Part shown: positions 37,195 through 46,243 of the stretch, one piece after another
How positions within the stretch are numbered: position 1 is the stretch's first letter
Layout: each line of letters starts with the position of its first letter
Source: Variovorax sp. PBL-E5
GTDB taxonomy: Bacteria > Pseudomonadota > Gammaproteobacteria > Burkholderiales > Burkholderiaceae_C
Direction of reading: 5' to 3'
DNA: 64,000 bases
Assembly: GCF_901827185.1 (NCBI RefSeq)
Contig: NZ_LR594671.1
Coordinates: 1 to 64,000 of the forward strand
Notes under the pieces: generated by a model
Told to the model about the DNA's origin: nothing
Seen by the model: only the letters and a program-made list of their open reading frames with translations
Database searches by the model: none
Program-made: the position numbers and the translations under genes

Positions 37195-38034
37195 TCAGGC
37201 GGTGCCGTGCGCAACGGCTGCGGCGAATTCGAGGGTCTCGCGGATCACCTGCTGGCGATCGTTGTCGATGGTGATCATGTGAAAGCTGTTGCCCAGGATG
37301 ACGGTGCGGAACGAAGCGCAGCGCAGGCCGCGCGCGAGGATGTCGAGGTTGGCGATGCTGGCGACTTCGTCCTCGCGCGCGTGCAGCGCCAGCACGTCTT
37401 CGCACACCACCTGGGCGAGGCGCGCGCGCACGTGGCGGATCAGGCGGTCGTGCTCGCGCAGGTGGGCGATGCCGATCACCGAGGCGCCGGCGCTGGAGAT
37501 GCGGCGGGTGCGCAGCTCGCGCTCGATCCAGGCGCGCACGCGTTCGTTCTTGACGCCGTAGGGCGGACGCTCGCGGTATTTCCAGAAGCGACCGAGCGGG
37601 GTGTAGAACGCGAGCGGCAAGAAGAACTGGCGGCGCGGAACCGACCAGCCGTCGAAGCGCAGCGTGGTGGACATCAGCACCAGCGCGTCGACGCGCCGGC
37701 CGCAGCGGATTGCCGCGCCCAGCGCGAGCGAGGCGCCGGCGGAGATGCCGATCAGCATCACGCGGTCATGGGTGGCGCGCAGCGCGTCGACCTTCTGCTC
37801 GATGGCATCGATCCAGCCGGCGAAGGGCGTGGCGCGCTGCACCGTGAGCTCGGCATCGAAGGAATAGCCCGCGATCGGCAGCGGGTGGATGGCGTAACCG
37901 AGGCTGCGCAGGGAGGACTCGACGGGGCGCAGTTCGTCGGGCGTGCTGCACAGGCCGTGCAGCAGGACCACGGCCGTGCGGCGCGCGGCCGGGTGGCCGA
38001 CGCCGGCAGTGTCGAAGGACTCGCGCGCGCTCAC
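37195..38034 (-). CDS. Alpha/beta-hydrolase (esterase or thioesterase-like)
   Basis: The 279-residue hydrolase has the oxyanion region VVLLHGLCSTPDEL, the nucleophile elbow LIGISAGASLALG, and a late GNSFHMITIDNDR holding the catalytic His; the acid is probably in HAREDEVA. The late SFHMIT pattern is shared with carboxylesterases and lipases. It overlaps the RND gene stop (GTGA) and precedes the acyl carrier protein by 41 bases. In this setting it may release the acyl product from the carrier or trim the lipid. Confidence 0.82.
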   Translation of the reverse strand: MSARESFDTAGVGHPAARRTAVVLLHGLCSTPDELRPVESSLRSLGYAIHPLPIAGYSFDAELTVQRATPFAGWIDAIEQKVDALRATHDRVMLIGISAGASLALGAAIRCGRRVDALVLMSTTLRFDGWSVPRRQFFLPLAFYTPLGRFWKYRERPPYGVKNERVRAWIERELRTRRISSAGASVIGIAHLREHDRLIRHVRARLAQVVCEDVLALHAREDEVASIANLDILARGLRCASFRTVILGNSFHMITIDNDRQQVIRETLEFAAAVAHGTA

Positions 38035-41000
38035 AGGACCACCTCGGTTGCATGGGCCTCGGCGCTTGCTGCGGCCGCGGCTTTGGGCGCGAACCACGCG
38101 AGGCAGGACGCGGGCAGGACCACCAGCGCGAGCAGCGTGCCGGTGAAGAGGCCGCCGATCACCACGACCGCCAGCGGACGCAGGAGCTCGGCGCCGGCGC
38201 CGTGCGACAGCGCCATCGGCAGCAGGCCCGCGGCCGCGAGGCTGGCCGTCATCCCCACGGCGCGCAGCCGGCCCATCGCGCCTTCGCGGATGGCATCGAT
38301 CACCGGGCGGCCGTCATTGCGCAACTGCTGGAATGCCGACAGCATCAGCATGCCGCTCAGCGCCGACGGGCCCGCGAGCACGATGAAGCCGACGACGGCC
38401 GCGACGGACAGGGGCATGCCGGAGATCCAGAGCGCCAGGCAGCCACCCGCCATGGCCAGCGGCACGCTCAGCAGCGCCAGCGCCGCCATCGGCAGCGACT
38501 TGAAGACCTCGAGCAGCAGCACGAAGATCAGCAGCAGCGAGACCGGCGCCACCACTGCGAGCCGTGCCATCGCACGCGCCTGGTTCTCGAACTCGCCGGA
38601 CCATGCGACCGTGTAGCCGGCCGGCAGCCGGATGTGGCGCGCGACGCGGGCCTGCATGTCCCGCACCACCGAGCCCATGTCGCGGTCCTTGATGAAGACG
38701 CCGACGGCCATCGTGCGGCGGCCCGCTTCACGCGCGATGTCCATGGCACCGCTGGTTTCGCGGATGTCGGCGACCGCGGCGAGCGGGGTGTCGCTGCCGT
38801 CCGGCGTGGCGATCGGCATGCTGCCCAGCGTCGCGACCGTGCGGCGCGATTCGGGCAGACGCACGGCGACCGGCAACTTGCGCTCGCCTTCCCACAGGAA
38901 GGTGGCCGGCTTGCCGGCGAGCGCCACCTCGATCATGTCCTGCACGTCGTTCACGTTGATCCCGGCGTGCGCGGCGCGCTCGCGGTCGATGTCGATCGCG
39001 AGCTGCGGCAGATGGCCTTCCCGGTCGAAGCCGGCGAGGGACACGCCGCGCACCTGCTTGACTTCGTGCTCGATCGATTCGGCGATGCGGCGCAGCGTCG
39101 CATCGTCGTCGCCCGCGACCCGGACCACGATCTGGCCGTCGGTCTGCGAGATCGACTCGAGCAGGTTGTCGCGCACCGGCTGCGAGAAGGTCGGTGCCAT
39201 GCCGGGCAGCGCCGAGACGGCGCGGTCCATCTGGTCGATCAGCTGCGGCTTGGTCACGCCGTCGCGCCACTGGTCGCGCGGCTTCAGGTCGACGAAGACT
39301 TCGGCCATGCTGATGGTGCGCGGGTCGGTGCCGTCCTCGGGCCGGCCTGCCTTGGACACGGTAGTGCGAACCTCCGGCACCGTCAGCAGCGCCTGGCGCA
39401 CGTTGTGCAGCATGCGGCCGGCCTCGGCGGTCGATACGCTGGAGGGCAGCTGCAGATGAATCCAGACCGAGCCTTCGTCGAGTTCGGGCATGAACTCCGA
39501 ACCGAGGCGCGATGCGGCCAGCAGCGCCAGCGCGCATGCCGCGAGCGCGACGGCCGCCACCTGCCTGCGATGGCCCAGCGCCCAGTCGAGCACCGGCGCA
39601 TAGAGGCGCTGGCCGGCGGCGGCGATGCGGTTGTCGCCACGCGGCGGCCTGCGCCGCAACAGCCCGCCGGCCAGCAGCGGCACCAGCGTCAACGAGAAGA
39701 TCAGCGCAGCCGCCAGCGCACTGCCGCTCGACAGTGCCATCGGCGGGAACAGGCGGCCCTCCTGGCGCTGCAGCGCCAGAATCGGGAGCTGCGCCGCGAT
39801 CAGGATCAGCATCGCGAACAGCGTCGGCCGGCCGACTTCGGCCGTGGCCTCGATGAGGGCGCGGCGCCGCTCGTCGCGGTCTTGCAGTCCGGGTCCTTCG
39901 GACAGGCGATGCAGGATGTTCTCGACCACGATCGCCGCGCCGCACACGAGCATGCCGAAGTCCATCGCGCCCAGGCTCGACAGGCTGGCCGGTACGCTGC
40001 CAAGGGCCAGACCGAGGAAGGCGCCCAGCAAGGCCAGCGGCATCACCACCGCCGCGGCCAGGCTGGCGCGCAGGTTCCACAGGAACAGGCAGAGCGTCAG
40101 CGAGACCCCCAGCGCGGCTTCGACCAGGTTGCGCAGCAGGGTCGCGCGCGCTTCGCGCATCAACGATGTGCGGTCGTAGAAGGGCACGATCTGCACGTCG
40201 GCCGGCAGCCCGCGCCCGTTGAGTTGGGCGATCTTGTTCTTCATGTTGTTCAGCACCACGCTGGCATTCTCGCCCCGTCGCATCACGACGACGCCCGTGA
40301 CCACGTCATCGTCGAGATCCTGGCCCACGGTGCCGAGACGCGGCAACGCGCCGATCTCCACATGCGCTACGTCGCGCACGAGGATCGGTGTCGTGTCCCG
40401 CGCGGAGACGACGATGCGGCCGATGTCGTCGGCCGAGCGCAGGAGGCCGATGCCGCGGATCGCGTACTGCTGCGCGCCCTGCGCCAGATAGCTGCCGCTG
40501 GCACTCGCATTGCCGCGGCCCAGCGCATCGAGCAGTTGCTGCAGGCTGAGCTTGCAGGCCCGCAGCTTGTCGAGGTCGGGTTGCACCTCGTACTGCTTGA
40601 TGGCACCGCCCATCACGACCACATCGGCCACGCCGGACACCTGCCGCAGCTGACGTTCCACGGCCCAGTCCTGGATGCTGCGCAGCTCGGTGGTCGAGAG
40701 CGCATCGCCGCGCAGCCGGTAGCGCAGGATCTCGCCCGCAGGCGTGGTGTTGGGCGCGATGTCGGCCTTCGCTTCGGAGGGCAGGTCGACACTGCGCAGT
40801 CTCTCTGCGATCTGCTGGCGCGCGTCCTGCACCCTGGCCGCGTCGTTGTAAGTGACGACGGTGAACGAGAGGCCGAACTGCGTGTGCGACAGCACGCGGA
40901 TTGCATGAGGCAGGCCCGACAGCGCGACCTCGATCGGCAGCGTGACCTGTCGCTCGACTTCTTCGGCGGCATGGCCCGGGTAGAGCGCGATCACGGTCAC

Positions 41001-41135
41001 CTGGATGTCGCTCGCGTCGGGAAAGACCTCGAACGGGAGCTTCCTGAAGGCAAGGAGGCCGACCATCACGAACAGCAGCGTGCCGAGCACGATGAGGAGA
41101 GGCCGGTCGAGCACATACCGGATCGATCGCTTCAT
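38031..41135 (-). CDS. RND-family efflux permease (HME/CzcA-like) with an altered proton-relay residue
   Basis: The 1034-residue protein has the 12-helix RND layout and the heavy-metal-type blocks DASDIQVTVIALYPGHAAEEVERQ and GEFENQARAM. In CzcA-type pumps, helix 4 carries D, D and E of a proton relay (in DFG, VDG and VVEN). Here the segment is MDFGMLVCGAAIVVEN: D392 and E405 are kept but the middle Asp is Cys398 (codon 39942-39944). A later NG is replaced by SG in LAGPSALSGMLML. Either the pump has lost normal proton drive or it moves a different substrate. It overlaps the adaptor gene and the hydrolase gene, so all are one operon. Confidence 0.88.
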   Translation of the reverse strand: MKRSIRYVLDRPLLIVLGTLLFVMVGLLAFRKLPFEVFPDASDIQVTVIALYPGHAAEEVERQVTLPIEVALSGLPHAIRVLSHTQFGLSFTVVTYNDAARVQDARQQIAERLRSVDLPSEAKADIAPNTTPAGEILRYRLRGDALSTTELRSIQDWAVERQLRQVSGVADVVVMGGAIKQYEVQPDLDKLRACKLSLQQLLDALGRGNASASGSYLAQGAQQYAIRGIGLLRSADDIGRIVVSARDTTPILVRDVAHVEIGALPRLGTVGQDLDDDVVTGVVVMRRGENASVVLNNMKNKIAQLNGRGLPADVQIVPFYDRTSLMREARATLLRNLVEAALGVSLTLCLFLWNLRASLAAAVVMPLALLGAFLGLALGSVPASLSSLGAMDFGMLVCGAAIVVENILHRLSEGPGLQDRDERRRALIEATAEVGRPTLFAMLILIAAQLPILALQRQEGRLFPPMALSSGSALAAALIFSLTLVPLLAGGLLRRRPPRGDNRIAAAGQRLYAPVLDWALGHRRQVAAVALAACALALLAASRLGSEFMPELDEGSVWIHLQLPSSVSTAEAGRMLHNVRQALLTVPEVRTTVSKAGRPEDGTDPRTISMAEVFVDLKPRDQWRDGVTKPQLIDQMDRAVSALPGMAPTFSQPVRDNLLESISQTDGQIVVRVAGDDDATLRRIAESIEHEVKQVRGVSLAGFDREGHLPQLAIDIDRERAAHAGINVNDVQDMIEVALAGKPATFLWEGERKLPVAVRLPESRRTVATLGSMPIATPDGSDTPLAAVADIRETSGAMDIAREAGRRTMAVGVFIKDRDMGSVVRDMQARVARHIRLPAGYTVAWSGEFENQARAMARLAVVAPVSLLLIFVLLLEVFKSLPMAALALLSVPLAMAGGCLALWISGMPLSVAAVVGFIVLAGPSALSGMLMLSAFQQLRNDGRPVIDAIREGAMGRLRAVGMTASLAAAGLLPMALSHGAGAELLRPLAVVVIGGLFTGTLLALVVLPASCLAWFAPKAAAAASAEAHATEVVL

Positions 41136-41626
41136 GGCTTGCCGCTGCCCAGTGCGCTGGCCGCGACGTGTTCCGGATCGTCCGGCCCGGTGACGATGGC
41201 CGCCGACCTCTGCGCTTCGCACAGCTCGCGGGCCAGCAGGAGTGCGTTGTCGCTGACCACCAGCTCGCCGGCTGCGAGACCGTGCGAGATGGCGACCTCC
41301 GAGGCGCCGAGGTGGGCGACGCGCACGTTGCGCGACTCGAACACGCCGGGCTGCACCTCGACCAGCACCGAATGCCGCGCGCCATGCAGCATCACTGCCG
41401 CGGCCGGCACCACGACGCCCGGGGTGGATGTACCGGGAGCGGCTGCGGTGAGCGGCAGCAGCCTGAGCTGCGGATGGTCCGGCGCGAAACGGATCTGATG
41501 CCCCTGCACGGTGGGCGCCGGCGGCTCTGCATCGACCACGGACGCACCGTGATCGCTGCATGCCGCGAGCGCTGCGCCCATACAAAGGGAAAGGGCCGCA
41601 CATGCGGCCCGCTGTCGTATCCTCAT
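41132..41626 (-). CDS. Short RND periplasmic adaptor-like lipoprotein, lacking the central domains
   Basis: The 164-residue protein starts with a lipoprotein signal (LSLCMGAALAACSDHG). It has the N-terminal adaptor block TVQGHQIRFAPDHPQLRLLPL, then jumps at AAAPGTST directly into the C-terminal block PGVVVPAAAVMLHGARHSVLVEVQPGVFESRNVRV and ISHGLAAGELVVSD. Full adaptors are about 350-400 residues and carry a lipoyl domain and hairpin between these parts. The reading frame is intact, so the deletion is in frame. It is the first gene of the operon and overlaps the pump start by four bases. Confidence 0.75.
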   Translation of the reverse strand: MRIRQRAACAALSLCMGAALAACSDHGASVVDAEPPAPTVQGHQIRFAPDHPQLRLLPLTAAAPGTSTPGVVVPAAAVMLHGARHSVLVEVQPGVFESRNVRVAHLGASEVAISHGLAAGELVVSDNALLLARELCEAQRSAAIVTGPDDPEHVAASALGSGKP

Positions 41627-41711
41627 GCTGCGTTTATCGCGTTGCAACGCTGACCTCCCACTGACCCTTGCGTGCTGTAGAAATACGTACTTTTTGATTG
41701 CGAGCCATCCC

Positions 41712-42401
41712 ATGCGAATCATGTTGGTCGAAGACGATGCGGTGCTGCGCGACGTGATGCTGCGAAGCCTGCGCGACGCGGGTCATCGCGTCGATGTGGC
41801 GGCGAATGTGGAAGACGCCGATCACCTGTGGCGCGTGCAGCCCTTCGATGCGGTGCTGCTCGATCTCAACCTGCCGGCCACGGCCAGTCCAACCAGCGGG
41901 CTGGCCAGCGGGTTGACCACGCTGCGCCACGCGCGCGCACGCGGCGACCGGACGCCGGTGCTGGTGCTGACCGCGCGCGATCGCACCGAGGAACGCATCG
42001 CGGGACTGGATGCCGGCGCCGACGATTACCTCGGCAAGCCCTTCGACCTGGCCGAGGTCGAGGCGCGCCTGCGCGCACTGGTGCGTCGCGCGCAGGGCAC
42101 GGAGGACGTCGCGACGCTGGGCCGGCTGAAACTGGATCGCAAGGCGCGGCGCTTCGCCGTCGCGGGCGTTCCGCTCGACCTGCCGGCACGGGAGTTCGAG
42201 GTGCTGTGGGAACTGATGAGCCCGCCGGGCCGCACGGTCAGTAAGCGCGCCATGTCGGACAAGCTGTCGACCTTCGACGAATCGCTCGGCGACAACGCGC
42301 TCGAGGCCTTCATCTCGCGGCTGCGCAAGAAGCTCGCCGGCAGCGGCGCTGGCATCCGTACCTTGCGCGGCATCGGCTATTTGCTGGAAGCGGAGGAGTG
42401 A
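41712..42401 (+). CDS. OmpR-family response regulator of a divergent two-component system
   Basis: The 229-residue regulator starts MRIMLVEDDAVLRDVM, has the phosphoacceptor Asp in DAVLLDLNLPA, LTARDRTEERIAGLDAGADDYLGKPFDLAEVEARL, and an OmpR-type winged helix (EFEVLWELMSPPGRTVSKRAM). It overlaps the sensor kinase by four bases and starts 85 bases from the divergent adaptor gene of the lipid/RND operon, so it likely controls that operon. Confidence 0.92.
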   Translation: MRIMLVEDDAVLRDVMLRSLRDAGHRVDVAANVEDADHLWRVQPFDAVLLDLNLPATASPTSGLASGLTTLRHARARGDRTPVLVLTARDRTEERIAGLDAGADDYLGKPFDLAEVEARLRALVRRAQGTEDVATLGRLKLDRKARRFAVAGVPLDLPAREFEVLWELMSPPGRTVSKRAMSDKLSTFDESLGDNALEAFISRLRKKLAGSGAGIRTLRGIGYLLEAEE

Positions 42402-43771
42402 GCGAAGCGGCGCGCGTCACCGCGGCGAACGCGCCGTCGCTGACCGCGCGCGTGCTGCGGCATGTGTTGCTGCCGCTGGCATTGACCTGGCTGGTCGGCA
42501 CCGCCGTGGCGCTGGTCATCGCGAACTACTTCACCGAACAGGCCTTCGACCGCGCCATGCTCGACGATGCCTATTCGGTGTCGGCCAACGTGCAGGCGGG
42601 CGAGCGCGGCATCGAGCTGCTGCTGTCGCCGCGCGAAGTCACGACCGTGCTGTTCGATCAGACCGAGGCGGTGTACTTCGCGGTGCTGCGGCCAGACGGC
42701 TCGCTGCTCGCGGGCCATGCAGGCCTGCAGGCGCCGATGCCCGACGGCGGCGAACTCTATCGCTTCTCCGACGTGAGCTATCAGGGCAAGCAGCTGCGCG
42801 CCGTGGTGCTGAGGCACAAGACGCCGGATGCCTATCACGTGGTGATCGCGCAGACCACGCGCGCACGCACCGCGATGCTGGAGCGCCTGCTGGTCTATTC
42901 GCTGGCGCCGCAATGCGTGCTGCTGCTGGTGCTCGCGACCTGGCTGTGGCGGGGCATCGAGCGCGATCTGCGTCCGCTCGGCGGACTGCAGCGCGCGCTC
43001 GATCGGCGCGATGCGCAGGACCTGTCGCCGGTGGTGGTGGCGCACACGTCGCGCGAACTCGAGCGGCTCGGCGATGCCGTCAACGCATTGTTCGAACGGC
43101 TCGGCCACAGCGTGCGCGCGCAGCGCGAGTTCGCCGGCAACGTGGCGCACGAACTGCGCACGCCGCTGGCCGGCATCCGCGCGCTCGCGGAGTACGGGCT
43201 GGCGCAGTCGACGCCCGCGGTGTGGCGCGAACAGCTCGAACGCATCGCCGCGAGCCAGGCGCGCGCCAGCCACCTGGTCGACCAGCTGCTGGGCCTGGCG
43301 CTGGCCGACGAAGGGCATGCGGGGCTGCCGCGCGAGCCGCTGCGGCTTGATCAGCTGGCGGAGCAGGCCGTGCTGCGCCATCTGGCGCGTGCCGATGCGC
43401 GCGGCGTGGACCTGGGGGCGCGCGGGCTCGACGATGCGGTGACGGTGCAGGCGAATGCTGCGCTGGTCGAAGGCGTGCTCGACAACCTGATCGACAACGC
43501 GCTGCGCTATGGCGGCCGCACGATCACCATCGAGCTGGCCGGCCGTACGCTCGGCGTGGTCGACGACGGTCCCGGCATCCCGCCCGAGCTGCAGCGCGAC
43601 CTGACGCAACGCTGGTCGCAGGGGCCGGCCGGCCACATGCTGGGGCAGGGCGCCGGGCTGGGGCTCGCGATCGTGGCGCGCTACGCGAAGCTGCTCGGCG
43701 CCGAACTCAGCTTCGCCAGGGCGACGGACGAGGGCGGCTTGCGCGTGAGCCTGGCCTTCGGGCCGGACTGA
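42398..43771 (+). CDS. Sensor histidine kinase (QseC/TctE-like)
   Basis: The 457-residue kinase has two membrane helices (LPLALTWLVGTAVALVIANYF and LLVLATWLWRGI) around a periplasmic sensor of about 130 residues with FAVLRPDGSLLAG, a HAMP-like linker, the His box GNVAHELRTPLAGIRALAEYG, N box NLIDNALRYGG, and G boxes VDDGPGIPPE and GQGAGLGLAIVARYAKLLGA. The GTG start overlaps the regulator stop. With the regulator it forms a pair next to the lipid/RND operon. Confidence 0.92.
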   Translation: MSEAARVTAANAPSLTARVLRHVLLPLALTWLVGTAVALVIANYFTEQAFDRAMLDDAYSVSANVQAGERGIELLLSPREVTTVLFDQTEAVYFAVLRPDGSLLAGHAGLQAPMPDGGELYRFSDVSYQGKQLRAVVLRHKTPDAYHVVIAQTTRARTAMLERLLVYSLAPQCVLLLVLATWLWRGIERDLRPLGGLQRALDRRDAQDLSPVVVAHTSRELERLGDAVNALFERLGHSVRAQREFAGNVAHELRTPLAGIRALAEYGLAQSTPAVWREQLERIAASQARASHLVDQLLGLALADEGHAGLPREPLRLDQLAEQAVLRHLARADARGVDLGARGLDDAVTVQANAALVEGVLDNLIDNALRYGGRTITIELAGRTLGVVDDGPGIPPELQRDLTQRWSQGPAGHMLGQGAGLGLAIVARYAKLLGAELSFARATDEGGLRVSLAFGPD

Positions 43772-43787
43772 GCAGCCGTCCGGCCGC

Positions 43788-44891
43788 TCAGGCCAGTGCG
43801 GGATAGTCGGTGTAGCCCTTTTCGTCGCCGCCGTAGAAGGTGTTCTTGTCCCACGGATTGAGCGCTGCGCCTTCGCGCAGGCGGCGCACCAGGTCCGGGT
43901 TGGAGATGAAGGGCTTGCCGAAAGCCACGAGGTCGTCGCCTTCTCTCAGCGCCTCTTCGGCGAGCGGCTTGTCGTAGCCGTTGTTGACCATCCATGCGCC
44001 CTTGCCGCCGGCCTTGCGGTATGCGGCCTTGAGCGCCTCGTAGTCGAAGGGCCGGTCCTCGATGTCGCGCGGACCGCCGGTGGCGCCTTCGATGATGTGG
44101 ATGTAGGCGAGGCCAAGCGGGGCCAGTTGCCGGACGACGTAGTCGAACAGCGGCTGCGGGTCATCGTCATGCACGTCGTTCGAGGGGGTGACCGGCGACA
44201 GTCGAATGCCGGTTCTCCCGCCGCCGACCGCGTCGACGACAGCACGCGTCACTTCGAGCAGCAGACGGGCGCGGTTCTCGATGCGGCCGCCGTAGTCGTC
44301 GGTGCGCTGGTTGCTGCTGGTCTTGAGGAACTGGTCGAGCAGGTAGCCGTTGGCACCGTGCACCTCGACGCCATCGAAGCCGGCCGTCTCGACGGCATTG
44401 CGCGCGGCCGCGGCATAGGTGTGGACGATGCCGGGCAGCTCGCCGGCGTCGAGTGCGCGCGGCGCGGAGGTTTCGACGAAGGTCGGCACGCCGTCCTTGA
44501 TGAGCACGGTCTTGGTCCTGGCCGTGATGGCCGAGGGCGCGACCGGCTGGCCGCCCTCCGGCTGCAGCTCCGTGTGTGAGACGCGGCCGACGTGCCAGAG
44601 CTGCACGACGATCTTGCCGTCCTTCGCGTGCACCGCATCGGTCACACGTTTCCATGCATCGAGCTGCTCGGTGCCGTAGAGGCCCGGCACGTCGGCATAG
44701 CCTTGTCCCTGGTGGCTGATGGCGGTGGCTTCGGTGATCAGCAGGCCGGCGCTGGCGCGCTGCGCGTAGTAAGTGGCGGCGATGTCGCGCGGCACGGCAT
44801 CGGGCGAACGGTTGCGCGTGAGCGGGGCCATGACGACGCGGTTGGCGAGCTGCAGATCGCCGGCCTGGAGAGGTTCGAAGAGGGAGGACAT
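43788..44891 (-). CDS. Old Yellow Enzyme family NADH:flavin oxidoreductase (alkene reductase)
   Basis: The 367-residue protein has the OYE barrel: VVMAPLTRNRSP, QLWHVGRVSH, the active-site pair of His/Asn residues in VEVHGANGYLLDQFLKTSSNQRTDDYGG (here HGAN), and FGKPFISNPDLVRRL. It matches NemA-type enzymes that reduce electrophilic alkenes, nitro compounds or maleimides with NAD(P)H and FMN. The ATG at 44891 (MSSLFEPLQAGDL) follows a site with GGA. It is divergent from the MFS gene. Confidence 0.9.
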   Translation of the reverse strand: MSSLFEPLQAGDLQLANRVVMAPLTRNRSPDAVPRDIAATYYAQRASAGLLITEATAISHQGQGYADVPGLYGTEQLDAWKRVTDAVHAKDGKIVVQLWHVGRVSHTELQPEGGQPVAPSAITARTKTVLIKDGVPTFVETSAPRALDAGELPGIVHTYAAAARNAVETAGFDGVEVHGANGYLLDQFLKTSSNQRTDDYGGRIENRARLLLEVTRAVVDAVGGGRTGIRLSPVTPSNDVHDDDPQPLFDYVVRQLAPLGLAYIHIIEGATGGPRDIEDRPFDYEALKAAYRKAGGKGAWMVNNGYDKPLAEEALREGDDLVAFGKPFISNPDLVRRLREGAALNPWDKNTFYGGDEKGYTDYPALA

Positions 44892-45012
44892 CGTGATCGG
44901 ATGGATGAGGGTGGAAGAAAACAAGGCCGACGGTAAACGAGCCCGTGCGGCCCTGCTGCCGCGGGGTTGTCGGTTTGCTGGTAGGCAATTGCCGCAGAAT
45001 GGCGGCCTCCCC

Positions 45013-46221
45013 ATGACGACGACTGCCGCCACGCTCACGCCTGCGCATGCGCTTCGGCTCGCACTCGCGTTGTCGCTGGGCGCGGCCGTGTCGCTGGGCA
45101 TCACGCGCTTTTCCTTTGCGTTGCTGCTGCCGCCGATGCGTGCGGACCTGGGCTGGAGCTACACGCTGGCGGGCGGCATGAACACGGCGAACGCCGCCGG
45201 CTATCTGCTCGGCGCGCTGATGACACCGGCCCTGCTGCGGCGCTTCGGCCCGGTCCGTCTGCTGGTCGGCGGCGCCGTGTGGGCCAGTCTTTTCATGGCG
45301 GCGAGCGGCTTTTTCATTTCGGCGCCGGCATTGCTGCTGCAGCGGCTGCTGGCGGGTCTGGCGAGCGCATGGGTCTTTGTCGCGGGCGGCCTGCTGGCGA
45401 CGCGGCTCGGTGCGATGCAGCCTGGGCGCATGGGGCTTCTGTTGGGGCTGTACTACGGCGGCACGGGCTTCGGCATCATGTTGTCGGCGCTGCTGGTGCC
45501 ACCGGTGCTGCAGGCGGCGGTGCGGCATGACCACGGCTGGGCCTGGGCCTGGTGGACGCTCGCGCTCGCGAGCGGCGCTGCGACGGCGGTGCTGTGGGCG
45601 GCCACGCGGGCCATGCACGGCGGGGCGTTCGCAGCGTCTGCTGCATCCGGGCCCCATGGGGTGCACGCGCGCGTCGGGCGGCTCGGTTGGGCGTTGGCGG
45701 CCTATGCGTTGTTCGGCGCCGGCTACATCGGCTACATGACTTTCGTGATCGCCCTGCTGCGCGAGCAGGGCGCCCGCGCGGGCGAGATCACGATGTTCTA
45801 TGCCTTGCTGGGCGTCGCGTGCATTGCGTCGTCACGGCTATGGGCCGGCCTGCTGGACCGCTATCGCGGTGGCGGCCCGCAGGCCGTACTCAACGCCCTT
45901 CTGGGCATCGCCACGCTGCTGCCGGTGCTGAGCCATGCGTGGCCCTGGACCCTGGTTTCCGGGCTCTTGTTCGGTGCGGTGTTTCTGTCGGTGGTCGCCT
46001 CGACCACGGCGCTCGTGCGCCACAACCTGCCGCCGACCCAATGGGCGACCGGCATCAGCGCCTTTACGATCGTCTTCGCTTTCGGGCAGATCGTCGGGCC
46101 GACGGTGACCGGCTGGATCTCCGATGGCGCCGGCGGCCTCGCGCGCGGGCTCGTGGCGTCGGCGGTCACGCTGTGGATGGGGGCCGCGCTTGCATCGCGA
46201 CAGCGGCCACTGCCGCGATGA
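45013..46221 (+). CDS. MFS transporter (YbfB/YjiJ family)
   Basis: The 402-residue protein has about 12 membrane helices and the YbfB/YjiJ family block GITRFSFALLLPPMRADLGWSYTLAGGMNTANAAGYLLGAL. Members are putative exporters, function mostly unknown. It is divergent from the Old Yellow Enzyme gene, with 121 bases between. Export of an electrophile or its product is possible but unproved. Confidence 0.85.
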   Translation: MTTTAATLTPAHALRLALALSLGAAVSLGITRFSFALLLPPMRADLGWSYTLAGGMNTANAAGYLLGALMTPALLRRFGPVRLLVGGAVWASLFMAASGFFISAPALLLQRLLAGLASAWVFVAGGLLATRLGAMQPGRMGLLLGLYYGGTGFGIMLSALLVPPVLQAAVRHDHGWAWAWWTLALASGAATAVLWAATRAMHGGAFAASAASGPHGVHARVGRLGWALAAYALFGAGYIGYMTFVIALLREQGARAGEITMFYALLGVACIASSRLWAGLLDRYRGGGPQAVLNALLGIATLLPVLSHAWPWTLVSGLLFGAVFLSVVASTTALVRHNLPPTQWATGISAFTIVFAFGQIVGPTVTGWISDGAGGLARGLVASAVTLWMGAALASRQRPLPR

Positions 46222-46243
46222 GCGCCAGGCGACCCGATGGCTC

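Noticed and set aside
38052..41498. Very long open frame antisense to the RND pump
   Set aside because: Its product is Arg/Gln/His/Ala-rich with no motif, a codon-bias shadow of the pump gene.
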